From CAVTQZ01 sp963737015 (GTDB lineage Bacteria > Actinomycetota > Acidimicrobiia > Acidimicrobiales > UBA8190): DNA of 64,000 nucleotides. Both the position numbers and the translations under genes were made by a program. The DNA lies in the NCBI GenBank assembly GCA_963737015.1, contig CAVTQZ010000001.1, positions 682,001-746,000 on the forward strand. Reading direction: 5' to 3'. The notes under the pieces are model-generated. The model worked only from the letters and a program-made list of their open reading frames with translations. It was not told the DNA's origin and made no database searches. Of the stretch, positions 56,062 to 64,000 are shown in pieces (the first letter of the stretch is position 1; every line of letters starts with the position of its first letter).

Positions 56062-56119
56062 ACCCGAGCTTGCAGGGATCCTCTGTCCCGAAGGGCCCTC
56101 CTGACTAGGATCGCGATTC

Positions 56120-56884
56120 ATGAACAGCCCCAAGTCGAGCCAGCAATCCAGCCTCGACAGTTTGCGAACGGTCGAGTTTCGCCAGACGTTGCGCGGTTAT
56201 CACATCGACGACGTCGACGAGTACCTCGAGCGGGTCGCCGTCGAGGCAGAGGCGCTTCAGGAGCAGCTCCGGCAGTCAAACGAGCGCTTGAAGCAGGCCG
56301 CGGAGCGCATTGCGCACCTCGAGCAGTCCCTCAACGAGGCGAAGGAGCGTCCCGCGCAGGCGGCGCCCGCCAGCGACCAGGAGCTCGTGAGCGACGACAC
56401 CTTGCAGCGCACCCTGCTTCTGGCTCAGAAGTTCGTAGACGAGACGAAGTCCCAGGCAGAGTCCGAAGCGCACGAGCTCGTCTCGAAGGCCGAGAAGGAG
56501 GCGCGCACCTTGATCGCCGACGCGGAGGCGAAGGCTCATTCGGTCACAGCGGACACCGAGCGCAAGCTCCGCGAGGACGTCTCGCGTCTCGAGTCCCAAC
56601 GGTCACAGCTCCAGAAGGAGGTGGAAGCGGTCGCCGATCACCTCGAGAGCGAGCGCAACCGTCTTCGCAGCGCTCTCGGCGAGATGCTCGCCTTACTGGA
56701 CAAGAACTTGCCGGGCGGTTCGTCGTCGGGGGCGCACTCATCGCAGGCGGATCGCCAGAGCTCACAGTCCCAGCCCGGCACGGGGACTGGGACCGTCACC
56801 AATGGCCCCGGGATCTCCGGGTCGGCGCCCGAGAAGGACAGAGGAAGCGACCGATCGCCGACGCCGAGCGGGTTCCAGCGCTAA
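56120..56884 (+). CDS. divIVA: DivIVA (Wag31-like) polar growth/division protein
   Basis: A coiled-coil scaffold at poles and septa. The N-terminal lipid-binding domain shows TVEFRQTLRGYHIDDVDEYLERV. Two long coiled-coil segments (about residues 40-75 and 105-195) flank a short Ala/Pro linker, and a Ser/Gln/Gly-rich tail ends the 254-residue protein. Its stop lies 4 bp from the end of the convergent ileS gene. Confidence 0.92.
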   Translation: MNSPKSSQQSSLDSLRTVEFRQTLRGYHIDDVDEYLERVAVEAEALQEQLRQSNERLKQAAERIAHLEQSLNEAKERPAQAAPASDQELVSDDTLQRTLLLAQKFVDETKSQAESEAHELVSKAEKEARTLIADAEAKAHSVTADTERKLREDVSRLESQRSQLQKEVEAVADHLESERNRLRSALGEMLALLDKNLPGGSSSGAHSSQADRQSSQSQPGTGTGTVTNGPGISGSAPEKDRGSDRSPTPSGFQR

Positions 56885-56888
56885 CCGG

Positions 56889-59800
56889 CTACCTCCGACA
56901 CGGCGTCTTCGCCACATTCACGGACAGCTCCTCGGCTTCGCTCACCTCGACGCTCACTGCGAGGGTCTGTTCGCAGATGTAGTCGCGGTGCAAGCTGATG
57001 GCGGACGCAACCCGAGGTGGCGCGCTCAGCCTGAGGTCGATGCAGTCGGTGACCTCGAGACCGGCTTCCCGACGAGCTGACTGGATCTGCCGGACCACGT
57101 CGCGTGCCAAGCCCTCCAGCTCGAGCTCCTCGTCGAGCTCGGTGTCCAAGACGATCACCCCATGGTCCGAGACGAGCGCACGACCTCTTTCCTCGTCGCG
57201 AGGCCTGAGGCGCAGCTCGTACTCGCCGTCCACGGCTCCGAGCAAGGTGCCGTCGACCTCGACCCCACCGGGCACCTCACGCCAGTGGCCCTGTTTGACA
57301 GCCCGTATGAGCCTCTGGGTCTGCGGTCCTCGGCGGGGGCCGAGAACCTGGGGCACGAGTGTGAGGACGCTCTCGGCGACATCGGTCACCTCTTCGCTGT
57401 AGGTGACCGACTTCACGTTGACCTCGTCGCTGATGAGGTCGACGAACGGACGGAGGAGTTCCGGATGTGCCGTGGCGATCGTCAAGTTCCGAAGCGGAAG
57501 GCGTGAGCGCAGCCCGTTCGCCTTTCGGACCGCGTGTGCTGCTGAGCAGACCTCCCGCACGAGGTCCATGCTCGCTATGAGCTCGGGATCCGACGGAAGC
57601 TCGTCCGGCGACGGCCAGTCGGCCAGGTGCACGCTGCCCTTCCCGGTGAGGCCGCGGTACACCGCGTCGGTGAGGAAGGGAAGGAGGGGCGCGGTGACCC
57701 TGCAAAGCGTCTCGAGCACCGCAGAGAGCGTGTCGTAGGCGTCGAGTTTGTCGGAGTCGGCGGTCCCGGCGTCCGCCGGTCTCCAGAAGCGGTCCCGGCT
57801 ACGCCTGATGTACCAGTTGTTGAGCGCGTCCAGGAACACCGTGATGGAAGCGCACGCGCCGTAGAGGTCGTAGGAGTCCATGCAAGCGGTCACCTGTGCC
57901 ACGAGAGCCGCCGTCTTGGCGAGGACGTAGCGGTCCAGGACGCCTTGCGCGTCCGCCCTCGCATTCGCCCGCACGCCGTCCGCGTTTGCGTAGAGCGCGA
58001 GGAAGTACCAGGCGTTCCAAATCGGGTTCAGCACCTGCCTGCGCGCTTCGTCCATGCCCTTGCGGTGGACGATGAGGTCCTGGCCTCTCAGAACGGGGAA
58101 GAGACGAGGAACCACCGCATTGCGTCCGCTCCCCACGTCTCGAACACCATGTCGGGCTCCGGGTAGTTGCCGAGGCGCTTGGACATCTTGCGCCCGTCGT
58201 CGCCGAGCACGATGCCGTGGGCTACGCAGTGGTCGAAGGGGCGCCGGTCGAACAGCGCGGTCGAGAGCACGTGCAACGTGTAGAACCACCCCCGCGTCTG
58301 ACCGACGTACTCGACGATGAAATCCGCAGGAAAATGCGACTCGAACCACCGCGCACGCTCGAACGGGTAGTGCACCTGAGCGAAGGGCATCGAACCTGAT
58401 TCGAACCAGCAGTCGAGGACGTCAGAGACTCGGCGCATGGTCGACGAACCGGTCGGGTCGTCGGGATTGGGACGGGTCAACTCGTCGATCGCCGGACGGT
58501 GGAGGTCGGTCACGGACACCCCGAAGTCCCGTTCGAGCTCTTCGATCGAGCCGTAGACGTCGGTGCGCGGATGCGCCGGGTCGTCGCTCTTCCACACCGG
58601 GATGGGCGCGCCCCAGAAACGGTTCCTGCTGATCGCCCAGTCGCGTGCGCCCTCCAGCCATTTCCCGAAGGCGCCGTCGCGGACATGAGCCGGGACCCAG
58701 TCGATCTCCTGGTTGAGCTCGACCATCCGGTCTTTGATCGTGCTCACGCTCACGAACCACGAGCTGACCGCCTTGTAGATCAGTGGAGTGTCGGTGCGCC
58801 AGCAGTGCGGATAGCTGTGGGTGTAACGGGTCGACTCGACGAGAGCGCCATTGGAACGCAAGTCGTCCACGATGCTCGGGTTCGCCTCGAAGACCTGCAA
58901 CCCGGCATAGGGAGGTGCTTCAGTCGTGAACCGCCCCCGGTCGTCGACCGGGCACACGACCGATATGCCCGCGTCGCGACACACCCAATAGTCCTCCTCT
59001 CCGAAGCCCGGGGCGAGATGGACGATGCCCGTGCCTTCCTCGGTGTCGACGAAGTCCGCGGCGAGCACCCCGAAGGCGTTCGGACGATCGGAGAAGAAGT
59101 CGAATAGCGGCCGGTACCTGCGCCCGGTGAGCCTGTCGCCGGTGAAAGAGGCGATCGGCTCGGCGCCGCCGATCAGCTCCGGGTACGCGGCGGCGCGTGA
59201 CGCAGCTATGACGGTCGGCTTCCCGAGGAGCTCGAAGACCTGGTACTCGATCCCTGGGCCGACCGCGAGCGCCAGGTTCGACGGAAGGGTCCATGGAGTG
59301 GTGGTCCAGACGAGGACCCGAAGAGGGCCGTCCACGACCGATTCCCCGGACTGCGACCCCGCACGGTCGGCTGGTTCGAGGTCGAAGGCGACCGTGACGG
59401 CGGGATCCTCCCGTGGGCGGTAGGAGTCGTCCTGGCGAGTCTCGAAGTTCGAGAGCGGTGTCTCGCATTCCCAGCAAAAGGGCAGGACGCGCTCACCCTC
59501 GTAGAGCAGACCCTTGTCCCAGAGGCGGCGGAACGCCCACATGACGCTCTCCATGTAAGGAACGTCCATCGTCTTGTAGGAGTCGGCGAAGTCCACCCAG
59601 CGACCCTGACGGGTCACGTACCACTCCCAAGCGTCGGTAGTCCGTTGCACGAGCGCGGCGCAGTAGTCGTTGAAGCGCCCGATGCCGAGGGCGACGATTC
59701 CCGCCCTTCCGCTCACCTCGAGCTCCTTCTCAGCCTCCATCTCGGCCGGCAGCCCATGGCAGTCCCAACCGAAGCGACGCTCCACACGTCTCCCGCGCAT

Positions 59801-60064
59801 CGTCTGGTAGCGCGGCACCACGTCTTTGACGAAGCCGGTGAGCAGGTGACCGTAATGGGGAAGTCCGTTGGCAAAAGGCGGACCGTCGTAGAAGACGTAT
59901 TCGTTGTTCTGGCCCGACGGCTCCGACGCCGGCCTGTTCGAAACCGACTCCTCGAAGGTGTGCTCCTGCGTCCACAGATCGAGGATCTGCTGCTCCAACT
60001 TCGGGTAGTCAGGCTGCTGCTCTACCTGCGGGTACGGTGCATCGCCACGCGATTGGCCGGCCAT
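56889..60064 (-). CDS. ileS: Isoleucyl-tRNA synthetase, frameshifted in this sequence
   Basis: IleRS charges tRNA-Ile. The N-terminal catalytic part has the HIGH-type motif LPHYGHLL (about residues 69-76), the editing domain and GRKMSKRLGNYPEPD (KMSKR about 626-630). The anticodon-binding and C-terminal parts (LYGACASITVFLDALNNWYIRRSRDRFW, LPFLTDAVYRGL) lie in another frame. The break is at 58095-58098, a G4 run on the plus strand; one more base restores LVSSPVLRGQDLIVHRKG. ATG start at 60064. I saw no T-box motif upstream. Confidence 0.94.
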
Positions 60065-60232
60065 GACGACAGAGTATTAGGCACCTGCTTCGCTTCAGCA
60101 GGGACCGCCGGTCGCCGAGACAATGCTCGCGGAATGTATGTGGACCAAAGCTTGTTGTGGCGAGGCGTTCGGGCGCCCGGAACGGTCGCAGGGGCCTAGC
60201 GCGTTCGCCCGATCTGGAGGACGGCGAGAGCC

Positions 60233-60445
60233 ATGAAGCACGTATTGCCGCGGCTTTCGGGCGACGCTATCGTCACGCAGTTTCTCGTGCCGATTCAGTG
60301 CCCGCGAACCACAACCGGACCTGCTCCAGGAACAGAGGGCCCGAGGGGTGGACCGACGAAGCGTGAGGAACTGATCCGACACGTCACGAAGACGACTGCA
60401 ACCGGGCGCGTCCAAGGAGGCGCACCGAAGGAGCACAGCTCATGA
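60233..60445 (+). CDS. Possible small ORF upstream of the DksA-like gene
   Basis: A 70-residue frame starts at an ATG preceded by CTGGAGGACGGCGAGAG and ends with ATGA overlapping the next gene. The product resembles no family I know and has no membrane segment. The arrangement suggests a leader peptide or coupled small gene, but it may simply be leader sequence. The rest of the ileS/DksA divergent gap (60065-60232) shows a hairpin (arms CCTGCT/AGCAGG on the minus strand, just before ileS) and no gene. Confidence 0.35.
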   Translation: MKHVLPRLSGDAIVTQFLVPIQCPRTTTGPAPGTEGPRGGPTKREELIRHVTKTTATGRVQGGAPKEHSS

Positions 60446-61437
60446 GCCCGCAGAAAGCTCCTGCCAGGAAGACGGGTAAGGGGCCCCTGAAGAAGACGGG
60501 CGCCCCGGCTCGCCGGACACCTTCGAAGCCGGCGGCCACGAAGAAGGCCCAGGCGAAGAAACCGGCTACCAAGGCCGCCGCCAAAAAAGCGGCCCCCTCG
60601 CGCCGGACACCTCCGAAGCCGGCGGCCACGAAGAAGGCCCAGGCGAAGAGACCGCCGACGAAGGCGGCCGCCAAGAAAACCGTCCCGTCGAGGCGCCCCG
60701 CCCCCGCGAAACCGGCGACGAAGCCCGCGCCGTCGAAAACCGCAGCGAAGAAGGGTCCTGCCACCGGCCGCCCCGCCCCCGCGAAAGCGACGGGTAAGCA
60801 GCGTGTTCCGGCTTCGACCACCCGTCCACCTGCGGAGAAGGCCGCTTCCAAGAAGCGGGGCGACGAGAGCGCGCAGCTCGACGGCCGGCACGGCGGATCG
60901 ACCGGGAAGGTTGAAGAGCCGGCTGCGGTCGCGACCACGAGCCGAGCGAGCACGGCCAAAGGCGCTCCGGCGGCAGCACCTGCGACGCGGCCCGCGCCGA
61001 AAGCGGCTCCCGCGCCGGCACCGAGGCCCACCCCGCCGCCCAAGCCGACCCGCGGGCCTTATGCCGACGACGAGAAGTTCCTCGAGGAACAGCGCCAGCT
61101 GCTCCTATCCGAGCGCGCCGTCTACCAGCGCCAGGCCGACGACTTGAGGGCAGAGGCCGAATCGCTCGCCCTCGAGCGCGAACCCGGAGATGTCCAGTTC
61201 GACGAGGAGTCGGGAGAAGGTGGAACGGTCGCGGTGGACCGCGAGCGGGATCTTGCGCTTTCCGCTCAGGCCATTGCCTCCATCGAAGAGATCGACCGGG
61301 CCCTCGCTGCTATCGCGGACAAGACTTACGGGTACTGCGAGAACTGCGGACAACCCATTCCGAAGGCCCGGCTACGGGCACTTCCCTTCGCCCGGCTCTG
61401 CGTCGGGTGCAAGAGCGGGGGACTGCACAGGCGCTGA
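60442..61437 (+). CDS. H1-like basic tail fused to a DksA/TraR-type zinc finger
   Basis: A 331-residue two-part protein. Residues 1 to about 205 are Lys/Ala/Pro/Arg-rich, like histone H1-type bacterial tails, and contain two 30-residue repeats (RRTP-KPAATKKAQAK). The remainder is a DksA/TraR coiled-coil and C4 zinc finger: EEQRQLLLSERAVYQRQADDLRAEAESL, IEEIDRALAAIADKTYGYCENCGQPI and FARLCVGCK. DksA relatives act in the secondary channel of RNA polymerase; the basic tail suggests added nucleic-acid binding (inference). The ATG overlaps the preceding small frame, and the end overlaps lspA by 31 bp. Confidence 0.85.
   Translation: MSPQKAPARKTGKGPLKKTGAPARRTPSKPAATKKAQAKKPATKAAAKKAAPSRRTPPKPAATKKAQAKRPPTKAAAKKTVPSRRPAPAKPATKPAPSKTAAKKGPATGRPAPAKATGKQRVPASTTRPPAEKAASKKRGDESAQLDGRHGGSTGKVEEPAAVATTSRASTAKGAPAAAPATRPAPKAAPAPAPRPTPPPKPTRGPYADDEKFLEEQRQLLLSERAVYQRQADDLRAEAESLALEREPGDVQFDEESGEGGTVAVDRERDLALSAQAIASIEEIDRALAAIADKTYGYCENCGQPIPKARLRALPFARLCVGCKSGGLHRR
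60511..60690 (+). repeat. 90-bp tandem duplication in the DksA-like gene
   Basis: Two 90-bp units (60511-60600 and 60601-60690) start CGCCGGACACC and share GAAGCCGGCGGCCACGAAG with few differences. They encode two copies of a 30-residue Lys/Ala-rich repeat, consistent with in-frame duplication within the H1-like tail. Confidence 0.85.
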
Positions 61438-61910
61438 CGTCCTCGAGTCGCCGCGCGAGCGGCACGTTCAAGAAGCTCGCGCTGGCAACGGCCGTGGCGG
61501 CATGCGTGGTCACGGCGGACCAACTCACGAAGTCCTGGGCTGTGCACCGGCTCAGACACGGTCCCATACACGTCATCTGGAAGCTCGACCTCGAGCTCAC
61601 GTTCAATTCGGGCAGCGCGTTCAGCCTGGGGCGAGGGTGGGCTCCGGCCCTGGCGGGGATCGCCATCGTCATGGTCGTCGTGCTGCTCGCCTTCATGCGA
61701 CACGTCCGATCTTCGGCGATGGCCGCCGCTGTCGGGATGGTCGTGGGAGGGGCGGTCGGGAACCTCTCCGACCGCATCTTTCGTTCGTACCACGGGTCGG
61801 TCGTCGACTTCATCGCCCTCCACTTCTGGCCCACCTTCAATCTGGCCGACGCGTCGATCGTGATAGGCGCGATTTGGGCCGGGGTGCTCATGTGGCGATC
61901 CGAGAGATGA
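61407..61910 (+). CDS. lspA: Lipoprotein signal peptidase II
   Basis: LspA cleaves lipoprotein signal peptides. The 167-residue protein has four transmembrane segments. The family motifs are VTADQLTKSWAV, FNSGSAFSL, GGAVGNLSDRIF (first catalytic Asp) and VVDFIALHFWPTFNLADASIVIG (second catalytic Asp). The GTG start lies inside the DksA-like gene and the stop overlaps the RluD-type gene by 4 bp. Confidence 0.93.
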   Translation: MQERGTAQALTSSSRRASGTFKKLALATAVAACVVTADQLTKSWAVHRLRHGPIHVIWKLDLELTFNSGSAFSLGRGWAPALAGIAIVMVVVLLAFMRHVRSSAMAAAVGMVVGGAVGNLSDRIFRSYHGSVVDFIALHFWPTFNLADASIVIGAIWAGVLMWRSER

Positions 61911-62872
61911 AGGACACCCCCCTCGATTTCGAGGTATCGAAGTCCCTGGCCGGGGAGCGTGTCGACAAGGTCATCGCACTTGTGACCGGATTGTCGCGAA
62001 AGGCCGCCTCCGACCTCGTGGGCGAAGGAAAGGTCCGCGTCGACGACGTCACCGAAACGGTGCGGAGCCGGTTGCTGCAAGAAGGCCAGCGCCTTCGAGT
62101 CGAACAACCGGTCGTGCGCGAGGACCCACTGCCCGAAGCTGATTCCGCTGTCACCTTCGAGGTGCGCTACGAGGATGATGCGATCGTCATCGTCGACAAG
62201 CCGGCGGGCTTGGTGGTGCACGAGGGAGCGGGCCATGAATCGAAGACGTTGGTGAGCGGCCTCCTGGCGCGCTATCCCGATCTCGGCGCACTTTCGGGAT
62301 CGGGCCTCGGCGATCCGCGGCGGCCGGGGATCGTCCACCGACTCGACAAAGGGACGTCAGGACTCCTCGTCGTGGCACGGACGGCCCACGCGCGCAGGTC
62401 CCTTCAACGTCAGTTCCGAGAGCACAGCGCGGGCCGCATCTACAGCGCGCTCGTGGACGGCATCGTCGAGCCGGACGCGGGGGTCGTCGAGGCACCCATC
62501 GGTCGCTCGTCGAGGCGACCCGATCGCATGGCCGTGACCGCCCGCGGCAAGGAGGCTGTCACGGAGTACGAGGTGAAGCGGCGCTACCGCGATCCCGTAG
62601 CCGTCACGTTGCTGGAGGCGACGCTCATGACGGGAAGGACCCATCAGGTCCGAGTCCACCTGGCGGCCATCGGTCATGCCGTCGTCGGGGACGACCGCTA
62701 CGGCCGTGCGGTACACGGTCGTTCCGCGCGCGAGCTCGGATTGGACGCGGGCCGGCTGTTTCTCCACGCCCGACGACTCGAGCTCGAGCATCCCTGTGGA
62801 GGCCGCATGCACTGGGAATCGCCGCTACCGCAGGACCTGTGCTCGGTCCTCGACCGACTGGTGCCGCCCTAA
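61907..62872 (+). CDS. RluD-type rRNA pseudouridine synthase
   Basis: An N-terminal S4 RNA-binding domain (ERVDKVIALVTGLSRKAASDLVGEGKVRVDD) is followed by the catalytic domain. It has VDKPAGLVVHEGAG, the catalytic Asp in HRLDKGTSGLLVVARTA, and LMTGRTHQVRVHLAAIGHAVVGDDRYG. RluD-family enzymes modify helix 69 of 23S rRNA, but the subgroup is not certain. ATG 61907 overlaps the lspA stop (ATGA); GTG 61892 is possible. The lspA-rluD pairing is common in actinobacteria. Confidence 0.92.
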   Translation: MKDTPLDFEVSKSLAGERVDKVIALVTGLSRKAASDLVGEGKVRVDDVTETVRSRLLQEGQRLRVEQPVVREDPLPEADSAVTFEVRYEDDAIVIVDKPAGLVVHEGAGHESKTLVSGLLARYPDLGALSGSGLGDPRRPGIVHRLDKGTSGLLVVARTAHARRSLQRQFREHSAGRIYSALVDGIVEPDAGVVEAPIGRSSRRPDRMAVTARGKEAVTEYEVKRRYRDPVAVTLLEATLMTGRTHQVRVHLAAIGHAVVGDDRYGRAVHGRSARELGLDAGRLFLHARRLELEHPCGGRMHWESPLPQDLCSVLDRLVPP

Positions 62873-62911
62873 CTCTCTTCGAGCGGACCGTCCGCCCTTA
62901 TCCGGTCGCGC

Positions 62912-63748
62912 TCAGGCTGCCCGGTGGGCTTGTTCTACAGCCGGGTCGCTCGCGAGACGCTGAAGTGCGCGAGCCTCGGCCTGACGCGCGCGACGCACGC
63001 CCACTCCGAGACGCGAAGCGGTCGCCTGGAGCGATGCGGGGGTACCCCCGTCGAGGCCGAAACGGATGCGGACCACGTCACGTTCGAGAGGCTCCAGATC
63101 GTCGACGGCGGCGAGGATGCGGTCGAAGACCAAACGTCGCTCCACCTCTTCTTCGAACCGGTGCTCGTCCTCGGCGACGAGCTCCCCGAGGGAGGTCCCG
63201 CTCTCCACCGCGGCGGGCTGGTCGAGACTGGCGACGACCCGAGCCATGTCGCGCAGGGCCTCGAGACCTGCGGGGTCCACTCCGCTCGCCTCTGCCACCT
63301 CTTCCGGCGTCGGGTCGCGCTGCAGCTCGGCCGCGAGCTCCCACGTAAGGCGGTCCGCGCGCTGGGACTGCTCCGCAACCTCCATCGGAACCCGGATCGT
63401 GTTCCCATGCTGCTGGACGGCGCGTTGCAGCGCCTGGCGAATCCACCAGGTGGCGTAGGTCGAGAACCGGAAGCCACGACGCCAGTCGAACTTGTCGACC
63501 GCGCGCATCAGGCCGAAGGTGCCCTCCTGGACCAGATCACCGAAGTCCACTCCCCGGTCCTGGTACCTACGGGCCCAGTGCACCACGAGTCTCAGGTTGG
63601 CGGCGATCATCGCCGCGCGCGCGTCTGCGTCGCCCTCGGCGACCCTCTTGGCCAGCTCCACCTGCTCCTCCGGGCCCGGGAGCGGGTGCTGGTCGAGGTC
63701 GTCGAGGAACAACCTGATGCTGTCGGTGCCGCTCGTAGCTGTCGCCAT
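62912..63748 (-). CDS. RNA polymerase sigma-70 factor (group 1/2, RpoD-like)
   Basis: The 278-residue protein has region 1.2 (DSIRLFLDDLDQHPLPGPEEQVELAKR), region 2 (LRLVVHWARRYQDRGVDFGDLVQEGTFGLMRAVDKFDWRRGFRFSTYATWWIRQALQRAV), region 3 and region 4 (LEPLERDVVRIRFGLDG). There is no long N-terminal extension as in the principal sigma factor of actinobacteria. It is therefore probably a group 2 alternative sigma factor. ATG start; convergent with the RluD-type gene and divergent from the histidine phosphatase. Confidence 0.88.
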   Translation of the reverse strand: MATATSGTDSIRLFLDDLDQHPLPGPEEQVELAKRVAEGDADARAAMIAANLRLVVHWARRYQDRGVDFGDLVQEGTFGLMRAVDKFDWRRGFRFSTYATWWIRQALQRAVQQHGNTIRVPMEVAEQSQRADRLTWELAAELQRDPTPEEVAEASGVDPAGLEALRDMARVVASLDQPAAVESGTSLGELVAEDEHRFEEEVERRLVFDRILAAVDDLEPLERDVVRIRFGLDGGTPASLQATASRLGVGVRRARQAEARALQRLASDPAVEQAHRAA

Positions 63749-63925
63749 CTATTCCTCTCGTCGGTTTGCCTCGCTATTGAACAACATCGGTGTCGTCCCC
63801 GTCATTCCGGGGTTGGCCCCTTTTGGCGCCGAAGTGAGCCGCAGTGAGACGCCCGGCGCGCCCGGAGGATGGACCTGGGCCGGACCAGGGTTGCGCCAAG
63901 GGTCGGGGAGTGCTGCGCTTCGGTG

Positions 63926-64000
63926 GTGCCCGGCTCCTCCTCGGTATACCCAGGGCGCCTGGTCCTAGTGCGTCACGGGACCACGGCCTGGAGCAGGGCC
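63926..64000 (+). CDS. Histidine phosphatase superfamily protein, 5' end only
   Basis: The last 75 nt encode MPGSSSVYPGRLVLVRHGTTAWSRA from GTG 63926. LVLVRHGTTAW contains the RHG catalytic motif (phosphohistidine) that opens phosphoglycerate-mutase-like phosphatases. The gene runs off the window, so the substrate class cannot be told. The 177-nt divergent gap to the sigma gene (63749-63925) shows no other gene. Confidence 0.72.
   Translation, partial: MPGSSSVYPGRLVLVRHGTTAWSRA

Noticed and set aside
790..60064. Programmed ribosomal frameshifting as the explanation for the split genes
   Set aside because: The eight break sites share no slippery heptamer or downstream pseudoknot that I can see, and genes such as nusA, ileS and ftsI are not known to need frameshifting.
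60065..60240. T-box riboswitch upstream of ileS
   Set aside because: Actinobacterial ileS genes often have one, so I looked on the minus strand for the T-box core (TGGNACCGCG). I found only a short hairpin near the start codon and no core motif.
1..64000. tRNA or rRNA genes, insertion sequences, prophage or defence genes
   Set aside because: No cloverleaf-like sequence, transposase, integrase or terminal inverted repeats were recognised; the HNH protein has no mobile-element context.

Overview
The window is a GC-rich, gene-dense actinobacterial chromosome segment carrying almost only housekeeping genes. GTG and TTG starts are frequent, 4-bp ATGA/GTGA overlaps are common, MurE carries the meso-DAP motif DNPR, and Wag31-type DivIVA, SepF and a LexA/LysM/NrdR locus are present. 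The gene order recalls the Mycobacterium tuberculosis rpsO-pnp-pepR-dapB ... lexA-chiZ-nrdR neighbourhood. Sequence divergence and the joining of this region to the dcw cluster suggest a deep-branching actinobacterium, perhaps Acidimicrobiia. That placement is inference; no marker was compared.

Layout. Positions 1-8 kb hold the translation operon rimP-nusA-ylxR-infB-rbfA-truB-ribF-rpsO behind a terminator-like leader hairpin. Positions 8-18 kb hold pnp, an M16 peptidase, dapB, a small accessory island (two TetR regulators and a diiron ferritin-like protein), dapA and RNase J. Positions 18-31 kb hold ftsK, a D-Ala-D-Ala carboxypeptidase, thrB, miaB, miaA, dapF, hflX, dapC, dapD and dapE. Positions 31-36 kb hold lexA, divergent from an SOS-box-preceded LysM gene and nrdR, then a PIG-L deacetylase, dinB, a DUF3040 protein and a ROK kinase. 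Positions 36-39.5 kb hold a small conserved hypothetical, an HNH protein, a lipoate-ligase-like protein and a DUF1634/TauE pair. Positions 39.6-57 kb hold the division and cell-wall cluster mraZ-rsmH-ftsL-ftsI-murE-mraY-ftsW-murG-murC-murB-ftsQ-ftsZ-pgeF-yggS-sepF-yggT-divIVA; murF and murD are absent from it. Positions 57-64 kb hold ileS (minus), an H1-like/DksA fusion, lspA, an RluD-type synthase, a sigma-70 factor (minus) and the start of a histidine phosphatase.

Functionally the window links translation and RNA turnover, lysine/DAP supply (dapA, B, C, D, E, F), use of DAP by MurE, and septal wall synthesis and division.

Main caveat: eight conserved genes (nusA, pnp, M16 peptidase, ftsK, dinB, ftsI, sepF, ileS) are each split by one small frameshift, and ylxR has no ordinary start codon. 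Five of the eight are explained by loss of one CG unit from a short CG run. Because most of these genes are essential, assembly or sequencing error is the likeliest cause; they are annotated as whole genes.

I found no obviously new multi-gene system. The most unusual items are an 80-residue, purely acidic/tyrosine insert within the FtsK motor domain, a degenerate riboflavin-kinase half in RibF, and the TetR/diiron island with a perfect palindromic operator and a matching half-site array.
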